Source of the DNA: Jejubacter calystegiae | GTDB lineage: Bacteria > Pseudomonadota > Gammaproteobacteria > Enterobacterales > Enterobacteriaceae | Length of the DNA stretch: 64,000 nt | Assembly: GCF_005671395.1 (NCBI RefSeq) | Contig: NZ_CP040428.1 | Location: forward strand, 1,860,001 to 1,924,000 | Reading direction: 5' to 3' | Shown: in pieces, positions 8,293 to 16,790 of the stretch | Layout of the letters: every line of letters begins with the position of its first letter | Position numbering within the stretch: the first letter of the stretch is position 1 | Made by a program: the position numbers and the translations under genes | The notes under the pieces: generated by a model | Told to the model about the DNA's origin: nothing | What the model saw: the letters and a program-made list of their open reading frames with translations, nothing else | Database searches by the model: none

Positions 8293-9890
8293 GTACTGCT
8301 CCTCTCACTGTTCCAGGGAATTTGGGCAAAAAATTGGGTAAAGACGCCGGGTTCGGATTCCACGCTCAGGGTTCCGCCCAGATTTTCTAACTGCTGGCGG
8401 GCCAGAAACAGCCCCACGCCGCGATTATGGCCTTTGGTCGAGTAGCCTTTATTGAAAATGGAATCAATGTGCCCGGACCCGATACCGGGACCGTCATCGC
8501 TGACTTCGCAGTTCAGCCAGCCGTTCTGATAATGCAGCAGCAGACCGATTTCGCCTTCCGTCTGGTCAGCCATGGCATCCAGCGCATTTTCGATCAAATT
8601 ACCGAGCACGGTAACCAGCGTGGCCACCTGCTGTTCGTTGGGGTTATCCGGCACCCGGCTCTCTTCCGCCAGCGTCAGGCTGTGCCCGGCGTCGCGGGCG
8701 CGGCCAATCTTACCCAGCAGAAAACCGGCCACCACCGGCGAGCGGATCTGACGCTGAATGGCGCCGATATCGGTCTGGTAGTGGCTGGCGGTCTGAATAA
8801 CGTACTGCTCCAGCTTGTCGTAGCGCTTCATATGCAGCAGACCCAGAATGACATGCAGCTTATTCATAAACTCGTGGGAGTGGGCGTGCAGCGCGTCGAC
8901 GTAGTTGACCATGCCGTCCAGCCGCTGGGTCAGCCGGTCGATTTCGGTTTTATCGCGGAAGGTACAGATGGCGCCGATAATCCGGTTATTGCTGCGCACG
9001 GGCACGGTATTGCTAAGCAGCAGGCGGCCATAATCGTTGACCTCGCGATCCTGCTGGGCCTGACCACTTTTCAGCACCTCGTTCAGGCCATCCAGTAACG
9101 GGGCATGGGCGTCATTGGCGCTGGTAGACAGCAGCATCTGACGAGCGGCATGGTTGATGAGCGAGACACGACCCCGGGCATCCACGGCGATAACCCCCTC
9201 TTTCAGGGAGTGCAGCATCGCCTGGCGCTGCTCAAACAGGCGGGAGATCTCGTAAGGCTCCAGGCCGAACAGAATGCGTTTCAGCACCCGCACCAGCGCC
9301 CAGATGCCCAGCGCCCCTACCAGAATACTGAACAGCAGCGCCCACAGGATATTCCAGCGGCTGTGGTTGATCTGTTCGGCTACGCCGCTCAGGGAAAGGC
9401 CGACAATCACCACGCCGACCTGACGATGCTGTTCATCATAGACCGGGGTAAAAGCGCGTAGCGCCTGGGCCAGCACGCCGCTATTTACGGCGATATTCTC
9501 TTTACCCTGCAGCGCTGGCGTCAGATCGTCGCCGATAAAGCGTTTGCCGATAAGCTCAGGATTAGGATGGGTGTAACGAATGCCGCGCATATCGGTGACC
9601 ACCGCATAGAGCAGGCCATTGCGTTGCTCCACCCGGTGCGCCAGGGGCGGGATAATGTTGCTCTGCGGGGAGTGGCTCAGACCGCGTCTGACCTCTGGCG
9701 CGTTGGCCAGAGTACGGGCGACGGCAAGGGCGGTCTCCTTCACGCCATCGTGGGTGGCGCGGCCAATCTGAATAAAGTAGAGGGTGAACACCACCAGCAG
9801 AACCGAGATCACCACGCTACAGACCATCAGCGTAACTGCCGTGCTTAGCTTCATTGGGCGCTGTTCCTGGAGTTGCTGCAAATCGCTCAT
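8289..9890 (-). CDS. dcuS: Fumarate/C4-dicarboxylate sensor kinase DcuS
   Basis: This 533-residue membrane histidine kinase (E. coli DcuS 543) has TM1 at ~18-38, a periplasmic PAS sensor, TM2 at ~180-200, a cytoplasmic PAS domain and a CitA-type kinase core. The sensor keeps the ligand-site signatures RYTHP and LAQALRAFTP that bind C4-dicarboxylate carboxylates. The phospho-acceptor His lies in HSHEFMNKLHVILGLLHM (~345). ATP-site boxes are NLIENALDA and DDGPGIG, then GVGLFLARQQ. dcuS precedes dcuR in one operon. In E. coli dcuSR sits beside dcuB-fumB; here it sits beside a different fumarate-respiration set, which is functionally consistent. Confidence 0.95.
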   Translation of the reverse strand: MSDLQQLQEQRPMKLSTAVTLMVCSVVISVLLVVFTLYFIQIGRATHDGVKETALAVARTLANAPEVRRGLSHSPQSNIIPPLAHRVEQRNGLLYAVVTDMRGIRYTHPNPELIGKRFIGDDLTPALQGKENIAVNSGVLAQALRAFTPVYDEQHRQVGVVIVGLSLSGVAEQINHSRWNILWALLFSILVGALGIWALVRVLKRILFGLEPYEISRLFEQRQAMLHSLKEGVIAVDARGRVSLINHAARQMLLSTSANDAHAPLLDGLNEVLKSGQAQQDREVNDYGRLLLSNTVPVRSNNRIIGAICTFRDKTEIDRLTQRLDGMVNYVDALHAHSHEFMNKLHVILGLLHMKRYDKLEQYVIQTASHYQTDIGAIQRQIRSPVVAGFLLGKIGRARDAGHSLTLAEESRVPDNPNEQQVATLVTVLGNLIENALDAMADQTEGEIGLLLHYQNGWLNCEVSDDGPGIGSGHIDSIFNKGYSTKGHNRGVGLFLARQQLENLGGTLSVESEPGVFTQFFAQIPWNSERSST

Positions 9891-10094
9891 CGACGCCCCG
9901 GTGGACAGTATAAAAAGCTAATTATACCGGCAGTGGGGCGTTCTGAAAGTCGAACCGGAAATGGCTGATTGCGATTCAGCCTGTGCGTCAGCCCGCAAAT
10001 AGCGCAGAAAGGGCTGAGTATTCGTGACCGCATTCGCATGTCGGTATAAGGAAATTCTTTATAGTGAGGGGCAGTCACGACAAAGGAGGTGGTT

Positions 10095-11000
10095 ATGAGC
10101 AACAGGCTGAACGATAAGATTACGGAAAGACGCAATGCCAGGACGGCGGAGATCGACAGGCTGTCCACCGGGGATATGTTAGCGGTTATCCATCAGGAAG
10201 ATATGCAGATCGCCAGCGCTATCGCTCCCTGCCTCCCTGATATTGCGCGGTTAGTGGATAGCGCCGCCGCGGCCGTGAGTCGGGGCGGGCGTCTGGTACT
10301 GGTGGGGGCCGGAGCTTCAGGCCGCCAGGGCATGCTGGCGGCAGCCGAGTATGCTCCCGGGGCCGGTGGTCCGGTGGTGGCGCTGCTGGCTGGCGGGCCA
10401 GAAGCCATGCTGAATACTTCGATGGAAGCGGCCATGGATTATGAGCGCGGCGCGCGGGATCTGGAAGCTATCGGTTTTAACCCGCACGATATGCTGGTGG
10501 GGCTGACCGTGAGCGGCAGAACTCCCTGGGTCTGGGGCGCACTGCGTCACGCCTGGGCCATGAGCGCGCCGGCGGCGGTCATTAGCGCAACGCACCAGAG
10601 CGAAGCCGCCCAACTGGCGGATATCGTGGTGGTGCCCGAAGCCGGGCCGGAAGTGGTGGCGGGCTTTGGCAATCCGAAAGCGCTCATTGCCCAGAAGCTG
10701 GTGCTGAATATGGTGACCACCGGGCTGGCGGTGCGCAGCGGTCGGGTATACGGCAACCTGCGGGTGGATCTGGAGCCCGCTGGCGATCGCTGTAGCGAGC
10801 GTCAGATTGCGATAGTGATGGAAGCCGCGGACTGTTCGCGTGCGGCGGCCAAAACGGCGCTGGCCGCCTGTAACAACCACTGCAAGACGGCCATTCTGAT
10901 GGTGCTGACCGGACTGGATGCCTGGCGGGCGCACGATCTGCTGAATCGCAATCACGGTTATCTGCGCCTGGCGGCGGGAGATGTACCGCTGGCGGGGTAA
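10095..11000 (+). CDS. MurQ-like SIS-domain protein (N-acetylmuramate-6-phosphate etherase family), atypical active site
   Basis: This 301-residue protein aligns end to end with MurQ (298 residues), which cleaves MurNAc-6-P to GlcNAc-6-P and lactate. The sugar-phosphate-binding SIS fold is evident (GAGASGRQGML at ~70, VSGRTPWVWGAL at ~145), and AQKLVLNMVTTGL and CKTAILMVL are preserved. By alignment the E. coli catalytic Glu83 is kept (AAAEYAPG), but Glu114 (GAED) is replaced by Met (AAMDYERG). GTSGR has also become GASGR. It is therefore probably a divergent paralogue with altered activity or a regulatory role. The start is the ATG at 10095, seven bases after AAAGGAGGT, rather than the upstream GTG. 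No murP-type PTS gene adjoins it. Confidence 0.8.
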   Translation: MSNRLNDKITERRNARTAEIDRLSTGDMLAVIHQEDMQIASAIAPCLPDIARLVDSAAAAVSRGGRLVLVGAGASGRQGMLAAAEYAPGAGGPVVALLAGGPEAMLNTSMEAAMDYERGARDLEAIGFNPHDMLVGLTVSGRTPWVWGALRHAWAMSAPAAVISATHQSEAAQLADIVVVPEAGPEVVAGFGNPKALIAQKLVLNMVTTGLAVRSGRVYGNLRVDLEPAGDRCSERQIAIVMEAADCSRAAAKTALAACNNHCKTAILMVLTGLDAWRAHDLLNRNHGYLRLAAGDVPLAG

Positions 11001-11088
11001 GCTGCTCACGAGGAAAGGGCGAGGAGAAGCGACTTGTTTACAAATTTCGCCTTGCCCGCGCTTATGGCTTATTCCTATGCTTAGCGCC

Positions 11089-11481
11089 ATGACGACCCTC
11101 AATCCTTCATCTTTTCAGCAACGACGCCAGCTTAAAGCGCTGGCGTTTCTGGTACTGACCGGCATTGCGATGATGATTTGCCTGACCCAGCGCGCTGGCG
11201 TGCTGCGCGATCTGCAAATCACTGCGGCGGGGGTTATCCATGCCGCCCAAATTCCTGAGGATAAACAGCCGCTGCCTGCGGCGCTCTCGCCCTGCCAGCT
11301 TAGCGCTCACTCGTTGTTTTCGGCATTGCCCCTGCTCTTTGACGCCATTGTGCTGCTGCCCGGCCTGCTGGCACTGCTGCTTCCTGTATTGATGGCGCGC
11401 CGGGCGCCGTTTCCCCACGGCCACGAACCCCCCTGGCCGCGACGGCGAATACATCTGACAAACTGCGTGTTCAGGGAATAG
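11089..11481 (+). CDS. ScsA-like small membrane protein (paralogue of the scsA at 35.4 kb)
   Basis: This ~130-residue protein has one N-terminal hydrophobic segment (ALAFLVLTGIAMMICL) and one near residues 75-95. It shares clear blocks with the ScsA-like protein at 35395-35757: a QRAG-type N-region, SPCQLSAHSLFSALPLLFD (versus SPCELSAKSLLAAPPVLFD), and the C-terminal HLTNCVFRE (versus HLRLCVFRE). Both keep one cysteine in each of the last two blocks, suggesting a redox or metal role. It is followed after 63 bp by dsbG, just as scsA is followed by scsB. No good ribosome-binding site fixes the start; in-frame ATGs at 11077 and 11089 are both possible, and 11089 fits the paralogue length better. 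Confidence 0.7.
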   Translation: MTTLNPSSFQQRRQLKALAFLVLTGIAMMICLTQRAGVLRDLQITAAGVIHAAQIPEDKQPLPAALSPCQLSAHSLFSALPLLFDAIVLLPGLLALLLPVLMARRAPFPHGHEPPWPRRRIHLTNCVFRE

Positions 11482-11544
11482 CTGACGCTGAAGTCACACG
11501 ATCAACGATTTCCCTATCTGCGTGAGTTCCGTTAAGGAGTAGCA

Positions 11545-12303
11545 ATGAACAAATTTTTCGTCGCGGTGGGCGCGATGCTGATGGGCGTGAATGCCCTGGC
11601 CGCCACCCAGCCGCTGCCCGAACCGGTGCAGCAGTTTGAAAAGCAGGGTATCCAGATTATTAAGCCCTTTACCGCCCCCGGCGGCGTGCAAGGCTGGCTG
11701 GGAAAATACCAGGATACCGGCGTGACCATTTTTCTGACCCCGGATAATAAGCATGCCATTTCCGGCTACATCTATGATGCTAAGGGCAACAACCTGAGTG
11801 AAAAGATCATTAATGATGAGATATACATTCCGGCAGGACGCGAGATGTGGAAGAGGCTCCAGGCCGCCCCTGGTCTGGAGGAGGGCAGTCAATCTGCGGC
11901 CTGTCAGGTGGTGGTGTTCGCCGATCCTTTCTGCCCGTACTGCAACCAGTTCTGGCATCAGGCTCAGCCCTGGGTTAAGCAGCAGAAAATCAGTATTAAG
12001 ACCCAACTGGTGGGGGTGATCCGTCAGGACAGCGCCCTGCATGCGGCAGCGATTCTGGGAGCGAAGGACCCGAACAAGGCCTGGCGCGATTTCGAAAATT
12101 CGAACGGTAAGGTGAAGCCACCCAGGCTGGAACAGACGCCGCGCCCCATCTTTAACCAGATCCAGAATAACCAGCGATTGATGGAGGAGTTAGGTGCCAA
12201 TGGGACACCGGCCATCTACTATCTGAATAAGGATCGCGTGTTGCAACAGATTGTGGGTATGCCGGATGAACAGCAGATGAAAAATCTGGTGGCCTGCCAG
12301 TAG
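11545..12303 (+). CDS. dsbG: Periplasmic thiol:disulfide interchange protein DsbG
   Basis: This is a 252-residue DsbC/DsbG-family protein with a signal peptide (cleavage near ALA-AT, ~20). The N-terminal dimerisation domain contains the DsbG-like stretches EKQGIQIIKPFTAPGG and LGKYQDTGVTIFLTPD. The C-terminal thioredoxin fold has the active site FADPFCPYCNQFW (~130) and the cis-Pro loop ANGTPAIYYL. In E. coli DsbG reduces sulfenylated single cysteines in the periplasm and is kept reduced by DsbD. A clear AAGGAG lies before the ATG at 11545. The ScsA-like gene upstream is probably in the same transcript. Confidence 0.93.
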   Translation: MNKFFVAVGAMLMGVNALAATQPLPEPVQQFEKQGIQIIKPFTAPGGVQGWLGKYQDTGVTIFLTPDNKHAISGYIYDAKGNNLSEKIINDEIYIPAGREMWKRLQAAPGLEEGSQSAACQVVVFADPFCPYCNQFWHQAQPWVKQQKISIKTQLVGVIRQDSALHAAAILGAKDPNKAWRDFENSNGKVKPPRLEQTPRPIFNQIQNNQRLMEELGANGTPAIYYLNKDRVLQQIVGMPDEQQMKNLVACQ

Positions 12304-12332
12304 CCTGAGTTGGCCGCGCCTGCGGGGCGGCC

Positions 12333-12357
12333 AAAAAAAGCCAGGCATAGGCCTGGC
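12333..12357 (-). terminator. Rho-independent terminator of the peptide-export operon
   Basis: On the minus strand GCCAGGCCTATGCCTGGC (12357-12340) forms a strong stem and is followed by seven T residues (12339-12333). It lies 35 bp after the HlyD-like stop codon. A second GC-rich dyad at 12312-12331 lies next to it and may serve dsbG. Confidence 0.85.
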
Positions 12358-12392
12358 AAAGGTAGCAACAAGCAACACAGTAAAATATCGGG

Positions 12393-13643
12393 TCACTCTA
12401 TAAAGCGTTTGCGCACTCGCTCCAGTGGTGCAATCAACATATTGATCAGCGGTTTACGGTCTATCACGATATCCGCGTTAATGGTCATGCCGCCGCGTAG
12501 CATGCGCTTATGATGTTCCGGGTCAGTAAACCAGGAGGGCATCTGTACTTTGGCCAGATAGTAGTTTTGCCCCTCCTGAAGCGGAATCAGCGCCGATTTC
12601 GGGTCGATATTCACCTCATAGAAGTCCGACAGCGTTGATTCCACCGAACCATACTTATCCACTGGCCAGGAGTCGAAGCGCACTTTCACTCTATCCCCTT
12701 TGTTAACGCGCCCCACGCCCAGGGCGGGAATATAGAGGTAGCCTTCCATAGTGGCTGCTTCATTTTTGCGGATCACCACCACCACTTCGTTATTCTGTGT
12801 GATTGCCCGACCTGGAGGGAAGTTAATTGCCACCACATAGCCGCTGGCTGGGGCCAGCATAGAGATGGTTGAACTACCGCGGCTCGACAGGTTACGGGCG
12901 ATTTCGCTGATACGGTTTTTAACGTACAGCTGCTCTTCGCTCAACGAGTCTATCTGCGCCTGGGTGCTGTCGGTCAGGCTGTTTTTGCGCGCCTCCAGCT
13001 CCAGGATAGTGCTCTCTTCCTGAGTCAGGTTAACCTGAGCGTTCAGCATCTCATTATGGCTCTGGTCGAGATCTGCTTTCGAGACATAACCCTTCTGCGC
13101 CATCTTTTTCCAGGCGACATAGGTTTCCTGATTATTTTTCAACAGAGCGCGCAGCTTTTCTACCTTTTGACGCGAAACCGCGATCTGTTGGTTGGTAATT
13201 TTCAGCTGCCGCACCAGGTTATCACTATAGGCCTTGATGGAGGTCTCGATAGCCTTAACCCGCATTTCACTGCGTGCTTTCTCTTCCTCCATTTGCTGGC
13301 GATCGAAGGTAACCACCGATCCCTGCTTGCCGCCGTAGTCCTGAGAGACGGTAAACAGTTTGTCGTTCTCTTTGACGTAGTCACCGGGGCGCACCATAAA
13401 GTCGACGATGGTGCCCGATTCTCTGGCACGGACCTCCACGTCTCCCTGACCGGGGATAAGCACTCCGCGCGCCAGGGTGGTTTCTGAAAAATCGAACATC
13501 ACAGCGAACAGTAGCAGGCACAGAAAAAAAGAGGAAAAGAGTGCCAGCACCGTTTTCAGACGCGGCGCATTAATCTTATAGCTCTGGGAGAAGTGCCGGG
13601 GAATCAGCGGTCGATTCCGTCGACTGCGTTGTTTTAGCTGCAC
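12393..13643 (-). CDS. HlyD-family periplasmic adaptor of a peptide type I exporter
   Basis: This 416-residue membrane fusion protein has a short cytoplasmic N-terminus, one transmembrane segment (~30-53, LALFSSFFLCLLLFAVMF), a first lipoyl half (ARGVLIPGQGDVEVRARESG), a long coiled-coil hairpin (~110-250), a second lipoyl half (ASGYVVAINFPPG) and a beta-barrel end. It is similar in size to CvaA, the adaptor of the microcin V exporter. It would link the C39-peptidase ABC protein to TolC. It is the last gene of the five-gene operon, starting 6 bp after the unknown 250-residue gene. No outer-membrane factor is encoded here, so genomic TolC is presumably used. Confidence 0.9.
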   Translation of the reverse strand: MQLKQRSRRNRPLIPRHFSQSYKINAPRLKTVLALFSSFFLCLLLFAVMFDFSETTLARGVLIPGQGDVEVRARESGTIVDFMVRPGDYVKENDKLFTVSQDYGGKQGSVVTFDRQQMEEEKARSEMRVKAIETSIKAYSDNLVRQLKITNQQIAVSRQKVEKLRALLKNNQETYVAWKKMAQKGYVSKADLDQSHNEMLNAQVNLTQEESTILELEARKNSLTDSTQAQIDSLSEEQLYVKNRISEIARNLSSRGSSTISMLAPASGYVVAINFPPGRAITQNNEVVVVIRKNEAATMEGYLYIPALGVGRVNKGDRVKVRFDSWPVDKYGSVESTLSDFYEVNIDPKSALIPLQEGQNYYLAKVQMPSWFTDPEHHKRMLRGGMTINADIVIDRKPLINMLIAPLERVRKRFIE

Positions 13644-13649
13644 GTCATA

Positions 13650-14402
13650 TCATCCATGGTAAAGAACAGAAAGGGAGTCCCAGGCGCTCCACAGCGCGGG
13701 CGTGTTACGCACGGCCCCCAGGGTTTCCGTTGCCGCCAGGCGGTAGTCGGAGGCCGGATAGCGGTGGCTGTGCAGGCCAAAGTCCGGATCGTGCAGGGAG
13801 CGTTCCGGCACCAGGGTGCGTATATCATAGCCGTGGCGAGCCAGCGCCGCGGTGGGAACATCGGTCAGCCACAGGCGATGTTTATCTACCTGGGCAGGAA
13901 ACAGCGGAGCTTCAGGCAGGCGTTCATCCACCAGTAGCACGGTAATCTGGCTGGCGTCGGCAGCGAACGGACTGGCGGCGCGACGATCGGGGAAAGCGTC
14001 CCGCAGTTTGAGCAACACCGGATGGCGGGTGATAAAACGGAAGCGAATTCCGGGAGGTGCCACGGCCATCAGGGCTTCCAACATCACCCCCAGCCCCGAC
14101 CACTGCAGAGTCAGTAGTAGGGTGCGGCGCTGGCTGAATAACGCGCTCTGTTCGCAGAAGGCGGCCACCCTTTGACGCAAATCGCCGCGCAGAGTTTTGG
14201 GCCAGGCGGTCGGTGGCATAATCTGCTCGATAAAGCCGAAGCCGCTCTGCTCATAAATCGTCTGACGCAGAAAGTCCTGCGGCATCCGATCGGGCGTGCA
14301 GTCCATAAAGTGGCAGTAGTTCTGTCCGATCCGTTCGCCGGTCAGGGTGCGTTCGGCCCGCCGGGCGCAGAGCCGGGCGTAGAAGCGGGGCAGCAGCATC
14401 AC
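13650..14402 (-). CDS. Unknown protein of the two-peptide export operon (250 residues)
   Basis: I do not recognise this protein. It is soluble-looking, with no signal peptide and no convincing transmembrane segment, and rich in Arg, Leu and Pro. Visible stretches include RRTLLLTLQWSGLGVMLEAL (~110-130), which looks like a nucleotide- or acyl-binding Rossmann-like start, and a Tyr/His/Arg-rich C-terminus. Its start overlaps the exporter stop by 4 bp and its stop is 6 bp before the HlyD start, so it is co-translated with the exporter genes. Possible roles are immunity, peptide maturation or exporter assembly. Microcin immunity proteins are normally much smaller and membrane-bound, so immunity is uncertain. 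Confidence 0.75.
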   Translation of the reverse strand: MMLLPRFYARLCARRAERTLTGERIGQNYCHFMDCTPDRMPQDFLRQTIYEQSGFGFIEQIMPPTAWPKTLRGDLRQRVAAFCEQSALFSQRRTLLLTLQWSGLGVMLEALMAVAPPGIRFRFITRHPVLLKLRDAFPDRRAASPFAADASQITVLLVDERLPEAPLFPAQVDKHRLWLTDVPTAALARHGYDIRTLVPERSLHDPDFGLHSHRYPASDYRLAATETLGAVRNTPALWSAWDSLSVLYHG

Positions 14403-16504
14403 GATGGTGTTCCCTCCATGTCGCGCAGGCGGCCGCGCTCCATTACATAGCAGCGTCCGCGACTGTCGATCACTTCCGGAGAGTGGGTGACGAAGACCAG
14501 ACCGATCCCCAGCGAGCGCAGGTTAGCCAGTACCCGCTGTGCGGTGGTTTTATCCAGGTTGGCAGTAACCTCGTCGCACAGCAGTAGCTTAGGCTGGCCA
14601 TACAGGGCGCGGGCCAGTACCAGACGCTGGGTTTCTCCGGCAGAAAAGAAGGAGTTACCAGGCACCAGCGCGGTGTCATAGCCATGCTGAAGCCGCTCGA
14701 TCACGTGGTGAACTTCCGCCATCCGACAGGCTTCGATCACCCGTTCCCGATCGGGATTACTGTCGAAGCAGGCGATGTTTTCCAGAATGGAGCCGGTAAA
14801 CAGAATGTCGTCGGCGTGGACGATGCGCACATGCTGGCGCAGCGAGCTGAGATCGCATTCGTTGATCGGCGTCTTATTAATGTTCAGCTCCCCGTCAGTG
14901 GGTTGCAGCATGCCAGAGATCAGGCGCAGCAGGGTGGTTTTACCGGAGCCGCTCTGGCCGATAATAGTCAGCTCCTCGCCGGCGTTAATAGTCATCGTGA
15001 TGTTATGCAGCAGATTGTCGTGGCCTGGCCAGGCGAACGAGACGTTGTCGAAATGGATACTGACCGGCGAAGTGACCAGCGTTTTGCCGAATTGACTGGC
15101 TTCGGTGGGGGAAAAGAGCAGATCGCCCACGCGATCCAGCGGCCCTTTCAGAGCATTTTTATCCAGCAGTTTTTGAGCGACCTGCACCATGGCATCGGAA
15201 AAGTAGCGCTTGTAGCTGATATAGGCATAGAGCATACCGATGCTCATCTGGCCTTCAAGAATCAGCCAGGCGCCCAGGCAGACCACCAGCAACTGCTCGG
15301 CGTTAATCACCAGCAGTGAGGCGACATCGAAGCGGGCCAGCAGACGCTCTTTGCGCATCAGGGCCGCGATATGCTCGCGCATCGACTTATCCATCACGGC
15401 GTCGCGGGCGCGTTCCATATTATTGGCTTTAAGGGTGATGATCCCTTTTTGGGTTTCTACCAGCAGGGATTCATATTGGGCTGTACGCTCGATGGAGTCG
15501 TCCACCGCCCGCTGGTAAGGACCGATAAGCGAGAAGCGGATGATAAAGAACACACCCATCATCAGCAGCGTCAGCAGGGCGATCTCTACGTTGTAGAACA
15601 GCATAAAGATCAGACTGGTCAGGGCGATCAGCCCGGAGTAGATCAGCTGAACATAGCCGTTGCTGATAAAGTCGGCGCAGGCGTGCAGCGATTTTTCTAT
15701 CGCCAGCACAATGCCCGGCGGGCGGGACTGAAACCAGTGGGCCTGGGTGCGTAGCATATAGCCGCGAATTGACTGGCTGAGATCGTCATAGGCGATGTTA
15801 CGCATAAAGATCTCCAGCAGTTGCTTCAGGAACCGGCCGATGACCTCAAAGATAAAGACGATGGCGAAGATCGCTGTCAGCAGAATCACCAGATCGCTGT
15901 CGCTGCGTGAGATGGCCTCGTCCATAATAAGCTGAACGTAAGAGGGACTCGCCAGCATGGTAATCAGGGTAAAGATCGACAGTGCGAACAGCAGCGCCTG
16001 GCGCTGGAACAGCCCCGCGGTTTTGTGCGCAAGATGGCCCAGGGTTAGCCGATCGTCAGGATTTTTCTTTTTAAATTCGGGCCTGGGTTTTAGTTCCAGC
16101 ACAAAGCCGGAAAACAGCTTCGCCGCTTCGCGGTAGCTGTAGCGTCGCACGCCGCAGGCAGGATCGTGTACGGTAATCGCGCGACTGTCGGCTTTGACAA
16201 TCACCACAAAATGGTTGCCGCGCCAGAAGGCGATCAGGGGCAGTTGCACGTTTTGCAGCTCTTTGACATCGCCCTGCAACACTCGTCCGTCCATGCCTTT
16301 GCCTTCGGCTAATTGCAGCAGCTCGGCCATGGAGGTACCTGCCTCGGCGGAGACGCTGAGTTCCCGGCGTAGCTGACTGATGGAGACGTGGTGTTCATAG
16401 TGGCCCATGACCATGGCGACGCAGGCCAGGCCGCATTCGGTAAATTCGTGTTGGCGAATCAGGGGCGTTTTACCCGGTTTCCTGTGCTGAAAAAGCGAAA
16501 ACAT
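14399..16504 (-). CDS. C39-peptidase-containing ABC exporter (CvaB-like)
   Basis: This ~701-residue protein would cut double-glycine leaders and pump the mature peptides out. The N-terminal C39 peptidase has the catalytic Cys in HEFTECGLACVAMV, the His in GNHFVVIV and the Asp in VHDPACG. Six transmembrane helices follow (~165-435). The ATPase has Walker A GQSGSGKTTLL, an ABC signature variant FSAGETQRLVLARAL and Walker B LLLCDEVTANLD. An in-frame ATG at 16519 has no ribosome-binding site; the ATG at 16504 follows CGGAG by five bases and is preferred. The two small GG-leader genes immediately upstream are the obvious substrates. Confidence 0.93.
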   Translation of the reverse strand: MFSLFQHRKPGKTPLIRQHEFTECGLACVAMVMGHYEHHVSISQLRRELSVSAEAGTSMAELLQLAEGKGMDGRVLQGDVKELQNVQLPLIAFWRGNHFVVIVKADSRAITVHDPACGVRRYSYREAAKLFSGFVLELKPRPEFKKKNPDDRLTLGHLAHKTAGLFQRQALLFALSIFTLITMLASPSYVQLIMDEAISRSDSDLVILLTAIFAIVFIFEVIGRFLKQLLEIFMRNIAYDDLSQSIRGYMLRTQAHWFQSRPPGIVLAIEKSLHACADFISNGYVQLIYSGLIALTSLIFMLFYNVEIALLTLLMMGVFFIIRFSLIGPYQRAVDDSIERTAQYESLLVETQKGIITLKANNMERARDAVMDKSMREHIAALMRKERLLARFDVASLLVINAEQLLVVCLGAWLILEGQMSIGMLYAYISYKRYFSDAMVQVAQKLLDKNALKGPLDRVGDLLFSPTEASQFGKTLVTSPVSIHFDNVSFAWPGHDNLLHNITMTINAGEELTIIGQSGSGKTTLLRLISGMLQPTDGELNINKTPINECDLSSLRQHVRIVHADDILFTGSILENIACFDSNPDRERVIEACRMAEVHHVIERLQHGYDTALVPGNSFFSAGETQRLVLARALYGQPKLLLCDEVTANLDKTTAQRVLANLRSLGIGLVFVTHSPEVIDSRGRCYVMERGRLRDMEGTPS

Positions 16505-16572
16505 ACTGCTCCGTGACATTGAAAATAAAATGTGGCCCTAAGGCGGGCCACATTGTTATCAGGTAAACCTCA

Positions 16573-16758
16573 TTAAGCGCTCAGGAAGCCGCCGATGAAG
16601 CCGCCGACCAGGCCGAATACGCCGCCGATGGTGCCACCCAGCGGCCCCAGCAGCTGGCTGCCAGCGGCATAACCGGCGCTGGCGCCCTGCATAGCAGCGG
16701 CAAACGGATCCCAACCACCGATAATTTCTTTCGCTTTTTTAATACTAATAACGTTCAT
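16573..16758 (-). CDS. Double-glycine-leader peptide precursor B (putative two-peptide microcin)
   Basis: This 61-residue precursor has the leader MNVISIKKAKEIIGG, predicted to be cut after the GG by the adjacent C39 exporter. The ~46-residue mature peptide starts WDPFAAAMQ and ends in a glycine-rich hydrophobic helix with stacked GxxxG spacings (GGTIGG, GLVGGFIGG). It has no cysteine, so it is not a disulfide microcin. It is the second gene of the operon, 32 bp after precursor A and 68 bp before the exporter. An AAGGA ribosome-binding site precedes the ATG. The sequence, leader and context support a secreted bacteriocin-like peptide; activity is inferred. Confidence 0.85.
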   Translation of the reverse strand: MNVISIKKAKEIIGGWDPFAAAMQGASAGYAAGSQLLGPLGGTIGGVFGLVGGFIGGFLSA

Positions 16759-16790
16759 TGTTTATTATTCCTTATTGTCCAGAGAGTGAA

